Of a DNA stretch of 64,000 nucleotides, positions 1 through 8,850 are shown one piece after another. Made by a program: the position numbers and the translations under genes. The notes under the pieces are model-generated. The model had not been told where the DNA came from. It did no database searches and worked only from the letters and a program-made list of their open reading frames with translations. Each line of letters begins with the position of its first letter. Positions within the stretch are counted from its first letter, which is position 1. Source of the stretch: Acetobacterium paludosum. GTDB lineage: Bacteria; Bacillota; Clostridia; Eubacteriales; Eubacteriaceae. The DNA lies in assembly GCF_008086595.1 (NCBI RefSeq), contig NZ_RXYA01000001.1, forward strand, positions 338,627-402,626, written 5' to 3'.

Positions 1-267
1 GAAGATCAACCCACAACAGAAGTTTTATTTGTCGGAAACAGTGAGGATCCAGTTATAATGAAAATGAATGATTATCTCAACAAACAGTATTTGCCTTTTT
101 CGGTGGTGGTTTCCAACAAAGATGGTCAGGATCTGGAGCGGGTTAATGATTTTGTGGCAAATCAAAAAATGATTGATAATAAGCCAACGGTTTACGTTTG
201 CAAAAATTATAAATGCGAGCTGCCGGTAACAAAACTTGAAGATTTTGTCAATATTATGGATAAATGA
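1..267 (+). CDS. C-terminal end of a YyaL/SSP411-type thioredoxin-domain protein (partial)
   Basis: The frame is open from base 1 to a TGA at 265, so the gene begins upstream of the window; only about 88 C-terminal residues are present. The tail contains the stretch PTVYVCKNYKCELPVT, which matches the characteristic end of the long (about 600-700 residue) YyaL/SSP411 family, whose N-terminus is a thioredoxin-like DUF255 domain and whose body is an alpha/alpha barrel. The family's biochemical role is not settled. An internal ATG at 58 is within the frame but has no ribosome-binding site of note and should not be taken as a start. Assignment from the tail motif only. Confidence 0.7.
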   Translation, partial: EDQPTTEVLFVGNSEDPVIMKMNDYLNKQYLPFSVVVSNKDGQDLERVNDFVANQKMIDNKPTVYVCKNYKCELPVTKLEDFVNIMDK

Positions 268-374
268 TACTTGTGATTAGATTTAATTTTTTAGGGTACA
301 ATGGTAAAGTAACTTGGAAATGAATCAAGTGAAAAAATGTACGAATTTAAAAAATTAAAAAAGGAGATAAAGTT

Positions 375-860
375 ATGAATAGTTTAGAATTTGCAATAAA
401 GATGGAACATGATGGTGAAAAATATTATCAGAAACAAGCTGAAATAAATAAAAACAACCGTTTGAATACCGTATTTCTTTTATTAGCAAAAGATGAAGGG
501 AGGCATGCTCAAATTTTGGAAAATGAGTTTAAGGAATTAGAGTATTCATTAATTGATAATGATACCCTTTTGGAAACAAATAATGTGTTTAAAGGCAGCA
601 AGAATTTTCAAAATGAATTCAAGGATATTCCCAATCAGGTTGAGGTGTACCGATTAGCTTTAGAAAAAGAAAGACAAAGTATTGAGCTCTATGAGAAATT
701 TTTATCTGAAGCGACAGATGATAAACTAAAGGAATTATTTGAATATTTGGTTAAACAGGAAAAAAATCATTATAAAATATTTGAAGGCCTGATATTATTG
801 GTGGAACGCCCGGAAGAGTGGGTTGAGTCTGCTGAATTTGGAACCAGAGAAGAATATTAA
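375..860 (+). CDS. Ferritin-like / rubrerythrin-type diiron protein without rubredoxin domain
   Basis: A 161-residue protein preceded by AAGGAG at 360. It is nearly all helical and carries two copies of the ferritin-like pattern: EFAIKMEHDGEKYYQKQA near residue 6 with a later DEGRH near residue 41, then YRLALEKERQSIELYEKF near residue 93 with EKNHY near residue 129. These E..Y and ExxH elements are typical of the four-helix diiron fold of rubrerythrin erythrin domains, which in anaerobes reduce peroxide or act in iron storage. The C-terminal rubredoxin found in classical rubrerythrin is absent, so an electron donor would have to be separate. The gene stands alone and ends in its own terminator. 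Confidence 0.75.
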   Translation: MNSLEFAIKMEHDGEKYYQKQAEINKNNRLNTVFLLLAKDEGRHAQILENEFKELEYSLIDNDTLLETNNVFKGSKNFQNEFKDIPNQVEVYRLALEKERQSIELYEKFLSEATDDKLKELFEYLVKQEKNHYKIFEGLILLVERPEEWVESAEFGTREEY

Positions 861-904
861 TAAGAAAACTTTAGTGCTTACTTTTGCGCTTAGTCTATCG
901 GTTA

Positions 905-937
905 AAGACAATTGGCAAAACAATTGTCTTTTTTTTA
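905..937 (+). terminator. Rho-independent terminator
   Basis: Perfect 10-bp arms AAGACAATTG and CAATTGTCTT around a 6-base loop, followed directly by a run of T. It ends the ferritin-like gene. Confidence 0.85.
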
Positions 938-1034
938 TTATCGGTGATTCACTAGTTAATTCGCTCCAAACAATAAGATTGTGGATGCAAAAGAATTCTG
1001 ATAGAATGGATGAAAGTGTAAAGGGGGAATGGTT

Positions 1035-2366
1035 ATGGTTGCATTTAAAAACACGGCGCCGGTTGTCTGGATATTAGTGGCGATTGCAGTGCTGATCAGC
1101 GGAATTATTTTATTGTTTGATGTGAAACTGGCCTGGGAGATTATTGTAGCGATTGTATCCGGCTCAATATTTGTTGTCGGGATCATGTATTTGTTATCAA
1201 TATTTCTAAAAAAGGGTGAAAGTAAGTTTAAAGAATTAGGAATTGGCTTGCTCTGTTTATTTGGCGGAGTTGCTATTTATGTGTTTCCTCAATTCATTAA
1301 AGGAACATTTGCTTTTGCAGTGGGGGCACTGGGAATCATCATGGGTTTTTTTGTGTTGTTAAGCAGCCTGAAATTAAAAAAAGATGGCGCATCCTGGCTG
1401 GGGACATTGTTAATCGCTCTTATCTATATTGGTTTGGGAATAGAGATGGCTTTTTTTGCGACGCAGGGTCGACTTTTTGGAATTATCTTTGGCATCTATC
1501 TGATCCTATTTTCACTTAATATTTTTAGTGACGCATTGGCGAGTTTTATGAAAAACAATGATGGCGCTCAAAAAATGAAAAAGCATATCCGCGTTTCACT
1601 CCCGGTGGTGATTGCCGCATTTTTGCCGATACGATTATTAAATAAAGTAAATAAACTAGTGGCGGAAGAACCGGGGGCATTGCTGCTTCTATCTGATAAA
1701 AACAAAGAGCAGGAAATAGATATGGAAATTTTTATCCATACGAAAGCAGGACTGCTTCCGGGAATCGGTCATGTCGATGTTTCCATGGGAGATGTGGTTT
1801 ACAGCTATGGAAATTATGACACCGCCACCTGGAAAATGGGTGGATTCTTCGCGGATGGTGTGATGGTGGAAATGGGTAAGGTGTCCCACATCAAACAGTC
1901 ATTGGATGTGGAGAAGAAAATTTTGATGGGCTATGGTTTGTCCTTGCCGCCGGATCAAAAAAAAGGTGCTCGGGATAAACTTAATGAGATCATTTTGGAC
2001 CTGGTTCCATGGGAACCCTTGGCAGAACTGGCTGAGAAAGGTCAAATAGACGGAAAGCCGGAAGATTACGATGATGTGTCCAGTCAGCTATACAATGACG
2101 CTGGAGCGCGATTTTATAAATTTAAATTTGGCGATCCATTTAAAACCTATTATGCGATGGGAACGAACTGTGTCAAACTCGTGGACACGATTGTTGGTAA
2201 AACCGGGATTGATCTTATGAAAATCAACGGAATCATAACACCGGGGGCTTATCTGGATTATCTGGATCGGTTGTATGAACGGGGAGATTCGATTGTGGTG
2301 TCCCGGACGCTATATCAGGATATCGAAAAAAACATCAAAAAAGACGGCCTGTCTGACTTTGGGTGA
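1035..2366 (+). CDS. Membrane protein: HdeD-like N-terminal half joined to an unassigned soluble domain
   Basis: Start chosen at the ATG at 1035 because AGGGGG at 1022-1027 lies 7 bases upstream; the ATG at 1029 would overlap the binding site. Residues 1 to about 175 form around six hydrophobic segments with short connectors, resembling the HdeD/DUF308 membrane family. The rest is soluble and has GIGHVDVSMGDVVYSYGNYD near residue 238 and GTNCVKLVDTIVGKTGIDL near residue 376. An early His and a later Cys in such settings recall circularly permuted NlpC/papain-like domains (for example DUF4105), but I cannot prove catalytic residues. Function unknown; a membrane-anchored hydrolase is one possibility. 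It is convergent with the downstream regulator, with 3 bases between stops. Confidence 0.55.
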   Translation: MVAFKNTAPVVWILVAIAVLISGIILLFDVKLAWEIIVAIVSGSIFVVGIMYLLSIFLKKGESKFKELGIGLLCLFGGVAIYVFPQFIKGTFAFAVGALGIIMGFFVLLSSLKLKKDGASWLGTLLIALIYIGLGIEMAFFATQGRLFGIIFGIYLILFSLNIFSDALASFMKNNDGAQKMKKHIRVSLPVVIAAFLPIRLLNKVNKLVAEEPGALLLLSDKNKEQEIDMEIFIHTKAGLLPGIGHVDVSMGDVVYSYGNYDTATWKMGGFFADGVMVEMGKVSHIKQSLDVEKKILMGYGLSLPPDQKKGARDKLNEIILDLVPWEPLAELAEKGQIDGKPEDYDDVSSQLYNDAGARFYKFKFGDPFKTYYAMGTNCVKLVDTIVGKTGIDLMKINGIITPGAYLDYLDRLYERGDSIVVSRTLYQDIEKNIKKDGLSDFG

Positions 2367-2369
2367 AAA

Positions 2370-3026
2370 CTATAGCAGCTTGAAATGCTTATTTCGGTAT
2401 TCGATGACCCCTTCTTTCTGGAGTTGGGAGAGAACTCGTGATAAGGCGCTTCGATCCACACATAAAAAATCGGCTAGTTCATTGCGGCTAAAGGGGATCT
2501 CGAATTCGGGATCCCCTTCTTTTTCGGCATGTAGGGTTAGATACGAGAGCACCTTGTCACGAATGGTTCGCTGTGAGAGCAATTGGTTTTTGCTGTTGAG
2601 AAGGATGTTTTTTCGGGCCAATATTCTTAGTAAGTTTTCAATCAGCTGATTGTGAAAAATGCAACTGGTCGGACAGGTGGTAATGATTCGTTCAATACCC
2701 AGAAACAAAACCGTACAGCTGGATTTGGCCAGAATCGTGACCGGGCTTTCAGTAATTCCTGCACTGGCAAAGGCTTCTCCAAAAATATGCCCGGGTTTTA
2801 ATTCAGTGAGAATCGAACGATTGCCGTAATAATCTTCCTGAATAATTTGTACTTCACCGGATAAGACCACTCCGACCGAGGTGACTGGCTGTCCGGTCAT
2901 CAAAATAATTTCTCCCCGTTCATACTTCTTTTCTTCGCCGCCCAAACAGTGGAGCATGGCTTCAAGATCCTCATTTATCGATTCAAATAACTTAACTTTT
3001 CTTAAAATATCAATATTATTAGTCAT
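2370..3026 (-). CDS. Crp/Fnr-family transcriptional regulator, probably controlling hcp
   Basis: 218 residues with a cyclic-nucleotide-binding-like beta domain (LKPGHIFGEAFASAG near residue 80) and a C-terminal winged helix (FSRNELADFLCVDRSALSRVLSQLQKEG, about residues 178-205). The N-terminal cysteine array of true Fnr is missing, so it does not look like an oxygen-sensing iron-sulfur Fnr. It is divergent from a ferredoxin and hcp; in anaerobes such regulators (HcpR type) often control hcp in response to nitric oxide, and this context suggests the same. Its start is preceded on the minus strand by AAAGGA. A 16-bp perfect palindrome sits in its leader. Confidence 0.85.
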   Translation of the reverse strand: MTNNIDILRKVKLFESINEDLEAMLHCLGGEEKKYERGEIILMTGQPVTSVGVVLSGEVQIIQEDYYGNRSILTELKPGHIFGEAFASAGITESPVTILAKSSCTVLFLGIERIITTCPTSCIFHNQLIENLLRILARKNILLNSKNQLLSQRTIRDKVLSYLTLHAEKEGDPEFEIPFSRNELADFLCVDRSALSRVLSQLQKEGVIEYRNKHFKLL

Positions 3027-3038
3027 AATTTTCCTTTG

Positions 3039-3054
3039 CGTTGCATATGCAACG
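3039..3054. promoter_or_regulatory. 16-bp perfect palindrome in the divergent regulator/ferredoxin region
   Basis: The sequence CGTTGCATATGCAACG is a perfect palindrome located 13 bases upstream of the regulator start and about 70 bases upstream of the ferredoxin start. Crp/Fnr proteins bind two-fold symmetric sites of about this size, so this is a candidate operator for the adjacent regulator. A smaller inverted repeat, CCGTT-4-AACGG at 4001-4014 before hcp, shares the CGTT/AACG ends but with different spacing. Confidence 0.5.
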
Positions 3055-3123
3055 GCACTTTTGGGTAAATTGTACTATGATTAGGCCAAGAAATCAATAC
3101 ATGATATCGATAGGAGGAAAAAA

Positions 3124-3939
3124 ATGATACGTAAAGTAATTTCAATCGATGAAAATAAATGCAATGGCTGTGGTTTATGTGCCGAAGCCTGTCATGAAAA
3201 TGCCATTGGAATCGTAAATGGTGTAGCCACTCTTTTAAGAGATGACTATTGCGATGGCTTGGGAGATTGTCTGCCAACCTGTCCAACCGGGGCCATTACC
3301 TTTGTGGAACGGGAAGCAGCGGCTTATGATGAAGCAGCGGTTCTTGAAAACATGAAAAAGAAGAATCAGAGCACTGAAAGCAGTGCAAAAAAAACGGGTG
3401 GCTGCCCGGGAACTCAGGCAAAAACAATTGTCAGAGAAACACGGAAGGAAGATGACGGCCTTGAACCTTTAGCCTGCGGCTGCCCGGGATCATCATCAAA
3501 AGCGATCAGTCGGGAAACCAGCTCCTGTGAATGTGAAAGCAGTAATGAATCCGCCGGAACCAAACCAGTATCCCAATTAAGTCAATGGCCGGTTCAAATT
3601 AAGCTGGCGCCAGTCAATGCACCTTACTTTAAGGGGGCTCATTTATTAATCGCCGCAGATTGTACGGCTTATGCATACGGTGATTTTCATAATCGTTTTA
3701 TTAAAAATAAGATTACTCTAATCGGCTGTCCTAAACTCGATGCAGTTGATTATGCTGAAAAGCTGACTGAAATATTCAAACTCAATGATATCAAAAGCAT
3801 CACCGTGGTACGGATGGAAGTGCCGTGCTGCGGTGGCATTGTCGCAGCCGTTACGAGTGCGTTGCAGAATTCGGGGAAAATGATTCCCTGGCAGGTATTG
3901 ACGGTTACCACAGATGGCAGTGTTTTAGAAAACGCATAA
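3124..3939 (+). CDS. 4Fe-4S ferredoxin with C-terminal domain, partner of hybrid cluster protein
   Basis: 271 residues behind a GGAGG site at 3114. The N-terminus has two 4Fe-4S motifs: CNGCGLCAEAC near residue 13 and CDGLGDCLPTC near residue 43. Residues 90-135 hold two further cysteine-rich patches (GGCPG and CGCPGSS), and the C-terminal 110 residues form a soluble domain with conserved CPKLD and EVPCCGGI. The same layout is common directly before hcp in clostridia, where the protein is likely to pass electrons to Hcp. The gene lies 120 bases upstream of hcp on the same strand and is divergent from the Crp/Fnr gene. Confidence 0.85.
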   Translation: MIRKVISIDENKCNGCGLCAEACHENAIGIVNGVATLLRDDYCDGLGDCLPTCPTGAITFVEREAAAYDEAAVLENMKKKNQSTESSAKKTGGCPGTQAKTIVRETRKEDDGLEPLACGCPGSSSKAISRETSSCECESSNESAGTKPVSQLSQWPVQIKLAPVNAPYFKGAHLLIAADCTAYAYGDFHNRFIKNKITLIGCPKLDAVDYAEKLTEIFKLNDIKSITVVRMEVPCCGGIVAAVTSALQNSGKMIPWQVLTVTTDGSVLENA

Positions 3940-4059
3940 AATATTTTAGAGTTTGTTTGCCAACAATAAGGGTAAGCTAATATTAATAACCGATCATTCT
4001 CCGTTATAAAACGGGTTGAAGCTGTAAAAAGGCTAAATAATAAAGGAAGAGGTAAAAGA

Positions 4060-5619
4060 ATGAAAGATATGTTTTGTTTTCAATGTGAACAAACGGCAAA
4101 AGGAACGGGATGCGAAGTTAAAGGGGTATGCGGTAAGACGGCATCCACTGCGGTTTGGCAGGACAAGTTGGTTGGGGCGTGTATTGGTTTAGCACGGGCC
4201 GTTCAAAAAACAAAAGCAACGGAAGCAACGGATTCCTGTATCAAGAAAGCTTTATTTACAACCGTTACCAACGTGAATTTTGATGATGAAAGCATAAAAA
4301 TCATGGTGGACTGTGTCGAAAAGATGAAGGCTGAATTAGATCCGACCGCAGAAAACTACGACATGGCTAAATTATGGGATGATAATGAGGATATCCGCTC
4401 ATTAAAAACACTGATTCTTTTAGGCATTAAGGGTGTGGCTTCTTATGCCCACCATGCCGAAATATTAGGCTATAAAGATCCTGTTGTTGATGCATTCTTC
4501 TATAAAGCACTGGCGGCAATAGGAACAGATACTGCGGAAATGGGCGAACTATTGACTCTTGTTTTAGAAACGGGAACAGTGAACCTAGCCTGTATGGCAC
4601 TCTTAGATAAAGCCAATACGGAAACCTATGGTACACCGGTACCAACTGAAGTGACGTTAACCATTGAAAAAGGACCGTTTATTATAATTACCGGTCATGA
4701 TTTGCATGATTTAAAACTTTTATTAGAACAGACAAAAGATCAGGGAATCAATATTTACACACATGGTGAAATGCTGCCAGCCCACGCCTATCCGGAACTA
4801 AAAAAATATCCGCAGTTAAAGGGAAACTTTGGGACGGCATGGCAAAATCAACAAAAAGAATTTGCCGATGTGCCAGCACCGATTCTTTATACCACTAACT
4901 GTATTATGCCGGTGAAAGACAGCTATGCTGACCGTGTTTTCACAACCGATGTCGTTCAGTATCCATCAATGATCCATATCGGCAAAGATAAAGATTTTAC
5001 ACCGGTTATTGAAAAGGCCTTGGCATTAGGCGGCTACGCTCAAGACAAGGAAATGACCGGAATCAACGGCGGTAAAAAAGTAATGACCGGATTTGGTCAC
5101 GGAACGGTTCTAGGCGTGGCAGATAAAGTTATTGATGCGGTTAAAGCCGGTGATATTAAACATTTCTTCTTAGTTGGTGGCTGCGATGGTGCAAAAACCG
5201 GACGAAATTATTACACCGAATTTGTTCAACAAACACCAAAAGATTCAATCATTCTGACCCTTGCCTGCGGTAAATACCGATTTAACGATTTAGATCTTGG
5301 GACCATTGGCGGTCTTCCGCGAATAATGGATATGGGTCAGTGTAATGATGCTTACTCGGCTATTCAGGTAGCGATTGCTTTGGCCGGAGCTTTTGAATGT
5401 GATATCAATGAATTGCCGCTGAGTATGGTACTTTCCTGGTATGAACAAAAAGCGGTCTGTATTTTATTGACACTTTTATCATTAGGCATTAAAAACATCT
5501 TATTGGGACCATCACTGCCGGCATTCATTTCCCCGAATGTGTTAAATGTGCTGGTTGAAAACTATAATATTGGACCAATTTCAACCCCAGAAGCAGACCT
5601 GGCAAAACTCTTATCGTAA
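4060..5619 (+). CDS. hcp: Hybrid cluster protein (hydroxylamine/nitric oxide reductase)
   Basis: 519 residues. The N-terminal cysteines C6, C9, C18 and C24 (spacing 2, 8, 5) bind the cubane cluster as in class I Hcp. Later segments TNCIMP, GGCDGAKTGRNYYTEF, LACGKYRF and MGQCNDAYSA supply ligands of the Fe-S-O hybrid cluster. Hcp proteins reduce hydroxylamine in vitro and act as NO reductases in vivo, protecting anaerobes from nitrosative stress; they also take part in protein S-nitrosylation in some bacteria. The ribosome-binding site GGAAGAGG is 8 bases upstream. The ferredoxin before it and the Crp/Fnr gene nearby complete a typical unit. Confidence 0.95.
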   Translation: MKDMFCFQCEQTAKGTGCEVKGVCGKTASTAVWQDKLVGACIGLARAVQKTKATEATDSCIKKALFTTVTNVNFDDESIKIMVDCVEKMKAELDPTAENYDMAKLWDDNEDIRSLKTLILLGIKGVASYAHHAEILGYKDPVVDAFFYKALAAIGTDTAEMGELLTLVLETGTVNLACMALLDKANTETYGTPVPTEVTLTIEKGPFIIITGHDLHDLKLLLEQTKDQGINIYTHGEMLPAHAYPELKKYPQLKGNFGTAWQNQQKEFADVPAPILYTTNCIMPVKDSYADRVFTTDVVQYPSMIHIGKDKDFTPVIEKALALGGYAQDKEMTGINGGKKVMTGFGHGTVLGVADKVIDAVKAGDIKHFFLVGGCDGAKTGRNYYTEFVQQTPKDSIILTLACGKYRFNDLDLGTIGGLPRIMDMGQCNDAYSAIQVAIALAGAFECDINELPLSMVLSWYEQKAVCILLTLLSLGIKNILLGPSLPAFISPNVLNVLVENYNIGPISTPEADLAKLLS

Positions 5620-5664
5620 GATCAAAGTAAACATCAGAAAGAATCGCTAAAACCGGTTATCTTA

Positions 5665-5705
5665 AAAAATGCCATATCCCAAATTTGGGGGATATGGCAT
5701 TTTTA
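5665..5705 (+). terminator. Strong terminator after hcp
   Basis: Stem AAAAATGCCATATCCC with its complement GGGATATGGCATTTTT around a short AT loop, with T-rich tail. Separates the hcp unit from the CODH/ACS genes. Confidence 0.9.
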
Positions 5706-5875
5706 TTAAAAAAAAGCAAAAAGAAAGTGACAGCGACAGACATGGATTTTAGTTATCGGATTACCAGGGTTTCATAGATCCTCGTTGTAAAGCGAAAATC
5801 TAAATAACGGGAAAAAAGCGGATGTTTACGACGGTTATTATATACTTAAATTGTCAGTTATCGGATAAAGGTCTA

Positions 5876-5940
5876 TTGTAAAATTAGAATGATTATGGTA
5901 TGATAGCCCTGTCGATACATATATATACAAGTCGATAAAT
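5876..5940 (+). promoter_or_regulatory. Promoter of the CODH/ACS cluster with a shared start-site element
   Basis: TTGTAA at 5876-5881 and TATGAT at 5899-5904 are 17 bases apart, giving a start near 5911. From 5911 to 5940 runs a 30-base element containing GTCGATA twice (5911 and 5931) around a TATATA-rich centre. It agrees at 23 of 30 positions with 10197-10226 before acsD, which also begins close to the predicted start there. The position suggests an operator or leader element. The rest of 5706-6033 shows no gene. Confidence 0.55.
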
Positions 5941-6033
5941 ACAAATTTTTCCTGTTGTAAGATTAGGATAAATAACATAAACTAATCATAGCAAAGAAAA
6001 TAACAGTGAAAAATTATTTCGGAGGAAAATAAA

Positions 6034-6816
6034 ATGTCTTTTAATATTGCAATTGCAGGTAAAGGCGGGGTTGGAAAAACCAGTCTTACCGGTATGCTCA
6101 TTGAATATTTAGTTGAACAGGGGCTAGGGCCCATTTTAGCAGTGGATGCAGATGCCAATGCAAACTTAAATGAAGTGCTTGGAGAAGAAGTTGATCTTTC
6201 AATTGGAGAAATAAAAGAGGAAATTAATAAAGCAGAAGTGGCCGGGGTACCCCTGCCTATCGGCGTGACAAAAGCAGATTTTATGCAATTGCGGCTAAAC
6301 CAGGCGGTTGCTGAAAGCAATGGTTATGACCTTCTCGTCATGGGGAGAGGCCAGGGCGCGGGCTGTTACTGCTACGTAAATGGACTTTTAAAAACCCAGT
6401 TAGATGTTTTAGCTAAAAATTATCAATATCTGATTGTCGATAATGAAGCTGGTATGGAACACTTAAGCCGCGGAACGTTAGGCAAAATTGACCTGCTGAT
6501 ACTTGTCAGTGACTGTTCCCGTCGGGGAATTCAAGCAGTTGGACGCATTAGAGACCTAGTGGCTGAGCTTAAGTTAAAAGTGCCGACCATCAAGTTGATC
6601 GTAAACCGCGCTCCGGATGGGGTCCTTAATGCCGGAACATCGGAAGAAATTGAAAAAGAAGGATTGGATCTTATTGGCGTTGTACCCATGGATCAAAATG
6701 TTTTTGAATTTGATTCTTACGGGAAACCATTGGTTGACCTCCCGGCAGATTCCCCGGCAAAGGCGGCATTAAGAGCTATCGTTGATAAATTAGAGATTAT
6801 TAAAAATAAAAAATAA
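6034..6816 (+). CDS. cooC: CooC-type nickel-insertion ATPase (first copy)
   Basis: 260 residues of the MinD/NifH-like deviant Walker family: P-loop GKGGVGKTS at 9-17, and a C111-Y-C113 motif (GAGCYCYVNG) which in CooC binds Ni(II) at the dimer interface. CooC proteins use ATP to load nickel into the C-cluster of CODH (and the A-cluster of ACS in the AcsF branch). It opens the cluster behind a good GGAGG site. Its closest relative in this window is the protein at 49777 (GQGCYCFVNG), rather than the second cooC at 15749, so two subtypes exist here. Some annotators call this subtype AcsF-like. Confidence 0.9.
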   Translation: MSFNIAIAGKGGVGKTSLTGMLIEYLVEQGLGPILAVDADANANLNEVLGEEVDLSIGEIKEEINKAEVAGVPLPIGVTKADFMQLRLNQAVAESNGYDLLVMGRGQGAGCYCYVNGLLKTQLDVLAKNYQYLIVDNEAGMEHLSRGTLGKIDLLILVSDCSRRGIQAVGRIRDLVAELKLKVPTIKLIVNRAPDGVLNAGTSEEIEKEGLDLIGVVPMDQNVFEFDSYGKPLVDLPADSPAKAALRAIVDKLEIIKNKK

Positions 6817-6909
6817 GAAAGTTTATTAATTGAGCAGACGCAGCTCTGTCTGACAGCGCTGCATTTGCCGATAAGCTTTGTAATAGAAACTGCGGAGAGG
6901 GGAGATTAA

Positions 6910-8835
6910 ATGCAAAAGGTACAGTTTAAAATAAAAGGTAAAAGAACGGTTGATTTGGTTGCAACGGATAATGAAAATTTACTTGATGCAGCAAGAAGAG
7001 CCGGGGTAATGATTGACTCGCCTTGCAATGGGAATGCCACTTGTGGAAAATGCAAGGTAAAAATAGTGTCCGGTCAGGTTAAAACGACGGAAACCAGACA
7101 TATCTCTGAGGAAGAAGCAGCTGCGGGAATCGTCCTTTCCTGTAATTCAAACATTATTGGCGATATCGAGGTGGAAGTACCTGATTTGGCGTCTTCCTTT
7201 GTAAACGAAATGCAAATAACCGATCTTTCTAAAAATGAAAATGATAATATCAAGCATGTCCGTAAAAAACTGATAAAAAATGGCATGACGAATGCCAGTC
7301 GGTTATGGTCGGAGGTCATTCAATTACCGTTGCCCAACCTTGAAGATAATATTGGCGATGAAGACCGCTTAAAACGTTATTTCAAACAAAATTTAGGCTA
7401 CAATGATATCGTCATGAGCCTGAACGTGATGAGAAAAATTCCGGATGCTTTCCGGGAAAAAGAATTTTTAATTGAAGTGGTTTACCTTAAACGTAGGGAT
7501 GTGGCGGAAATACTTGATATTAAACCGGCAAACGGAAATAAGCCGGTTCTCTATGGAATAGCCCTGGATATCGGGACAACTTCTGTTTCAGCCTGTTTAG
7601 TGGATATGAATACCAATGAAATTGTAACAAAGGCGTCCATGGGAAATGCCCAGGTTAAATATGGCGCAGATGTTATTAATCGAATTGTCTATTCTCAAAA
7701 AAGCGGCGGATTGGAAAATCTTCGCCGGGCTATTGTGGATGAAAGTATCAATATGCTTATTGAAAAGTTAGTGAAAGCCACTAATATAGCCAAAGAAGAT
7801 ATTTATGAAGTCTGTGCCGCAGGAAATACCACCATGAACCATTTGCTGCTGGGAATAAACCCGGATTATTTAAGAAGAGAACCATTTATTCCGGTAATTA
7901 ATGACATCCCGGAAATGAAATGTTTAGAACTGGGAATTAATATCAATCCCGAGGGAAAAATATATCTTGCCCCATCGGTAGCCAGTTATGTCGGCGGGGA
8001 TATTACTGCCGGAGTTTTTGCAGTGCCGATTTGGATACGGGAAGGCTTCAGCATGCTGGTGGATTTAGGAACAAACGGGGAAATCGTTTTTGGCAACAAA
8101 GATTTTTTAATGACCTGTGCCTGTTCAGCCGGTCCGGCCTTTGAAGGTGGCGAAATCAGTTGTGGAACCCGAGCTGTACCCGGAGCAATTGAACAGATAT
8201 ATATTAACGATAGTGATTTAAGGCCTTTTTACAATACGATCGGACATCAGAGTCCGATTGGAATTTGCGGTTCAGGGATTATCGACTTGATCTGTGAAAT
8301 GAAACGAACCGGGATTATTGATGGCAGAGGCCGAATCGATCGGACTTTGGATCATCCCCGCATTCGTTTCGACGAATACAACATTGGACAATATATTTTA
8401 TACTCAAAAGAATTAGATAATGGTTCCAGGGATGTTTATATTACTGAGATTGACATTAGCAGTTTTATTAAAGCGAAGGGTGCGGTATTTTCCGCTATTT
8501 ATACTTTAATGGAAAGCCTGGAGATGCCCATTGATGTCTTAGACGACATTTATGTTGCCGGAGGCATTGGCACCAACCTGGTTATAAAAAATGCCATTGC
8601 ATTAGGTATGCTGCCGGATATACCGGTAGAAAAATATCATTATATTGGCAACAGTTCAATGCAGGGGTGTTATCTTGCATTAACTCTTACTGAAGGAAAA
8701 GATAAGATTAGAGAGATTTCTAAAAACATGACTTATATGGAATTGAGCGTCTACCCAAGCTATATGGATGAATTTATATCCGCTTGCTTTATTCCTCATA
8801 CAAATTTGAAATTATTTCCTTCCGTTGAATACTAA
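6910..8835 (+). CDS. acsV: Reductive activator of the corrinoid iron-sulfur protein (RACo)
   Basis: 641 residues. Residues 1-95 form a 2Fe-2S ferredoxin domain with C39, C45, C48 and C78; a linker follows; from about residue 215 the protein is an ASKHA-type ATPase (GIALDIGTTSVSACLVDM, later VDLGTNGEIVFG, GPAFEGGEI, GICGSGIIDLI and VAGGIGTNL). This is the RACo/AcsV architecture. The protein uses ATP to lift an electron from ferredoxin to the inactive Co(II) form of the corrinoid protein AcsCD, returning it to methyl-accepting Co(I). The binding site AGAGGGGAG is just upstream of the start; the next gene follows after 15 bases. Confidence 0.95.
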   Translation: MQKVQFKIKGKRTVDLVATDNENLLDAARRAGVMIDSPCNGNATCGKCKVKIVSGQVKTTETRHISEEEAAAGIVLSCNSNIIGDIEVEVPDLASSFVNEMQITDLSKNENDNIKHVRKKLIKNGMTNASRLWSEVIQLPLPNLEDNIGDEDRLKRYFKQNLGYNDIVMSLNVMRKIPDAFREKEFLIEVVYLKRRDVAEILDIKPANGNKPVLYGIALDIGTTSVSACLVDMNTNEIVTKASMGNAQVKYGADVINRIVYSQKSGGLENLRRAIVDESINMLIEKLVKATNIAKEDIYEVCAAGNTTMNHLLLGINPDYLRREPFIPVINDIPEMKCLELGININPEGKIYLAPSVASYVGGDITAGVFAVPIWIREGFSMLVDLGTNGEIVFGNKDFLMTCACSAGPAFEGGEISCGTRAVPGAIEQIYINDSDLRPFYNTIGHQSPIGICGSGIIDLICEMKRTGIIDGRGRIDRTLDHPRIRFDEYNIGQYILYSKELDNGSRDVYITEIDISSFIKAKGAVFSAIYTLMESLEMPIDVLDDIYVAGGIGTNLVIKNAIALGMLPDIPVEKYHYIGNSSMQGCYLALTLTEGKDKIREISKNMTYMELSVYPSYMDEFISACFIPHTNLKLFPSVEY

Positions 8836-8850
8836 AAATAGGAGAATTAA

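Noticed and set aside
823..1186. Short frames between the ferritin-like gene and the membrane protein
   Set aside because: They overlap a clear terminator and the start of the following gene, without start signals.
5706..6033. Cobalamin riboswitch before the CODH/ACS genes
   Set aside because: The conserved B12-box (GCCACTG) is absent here and before acsD.
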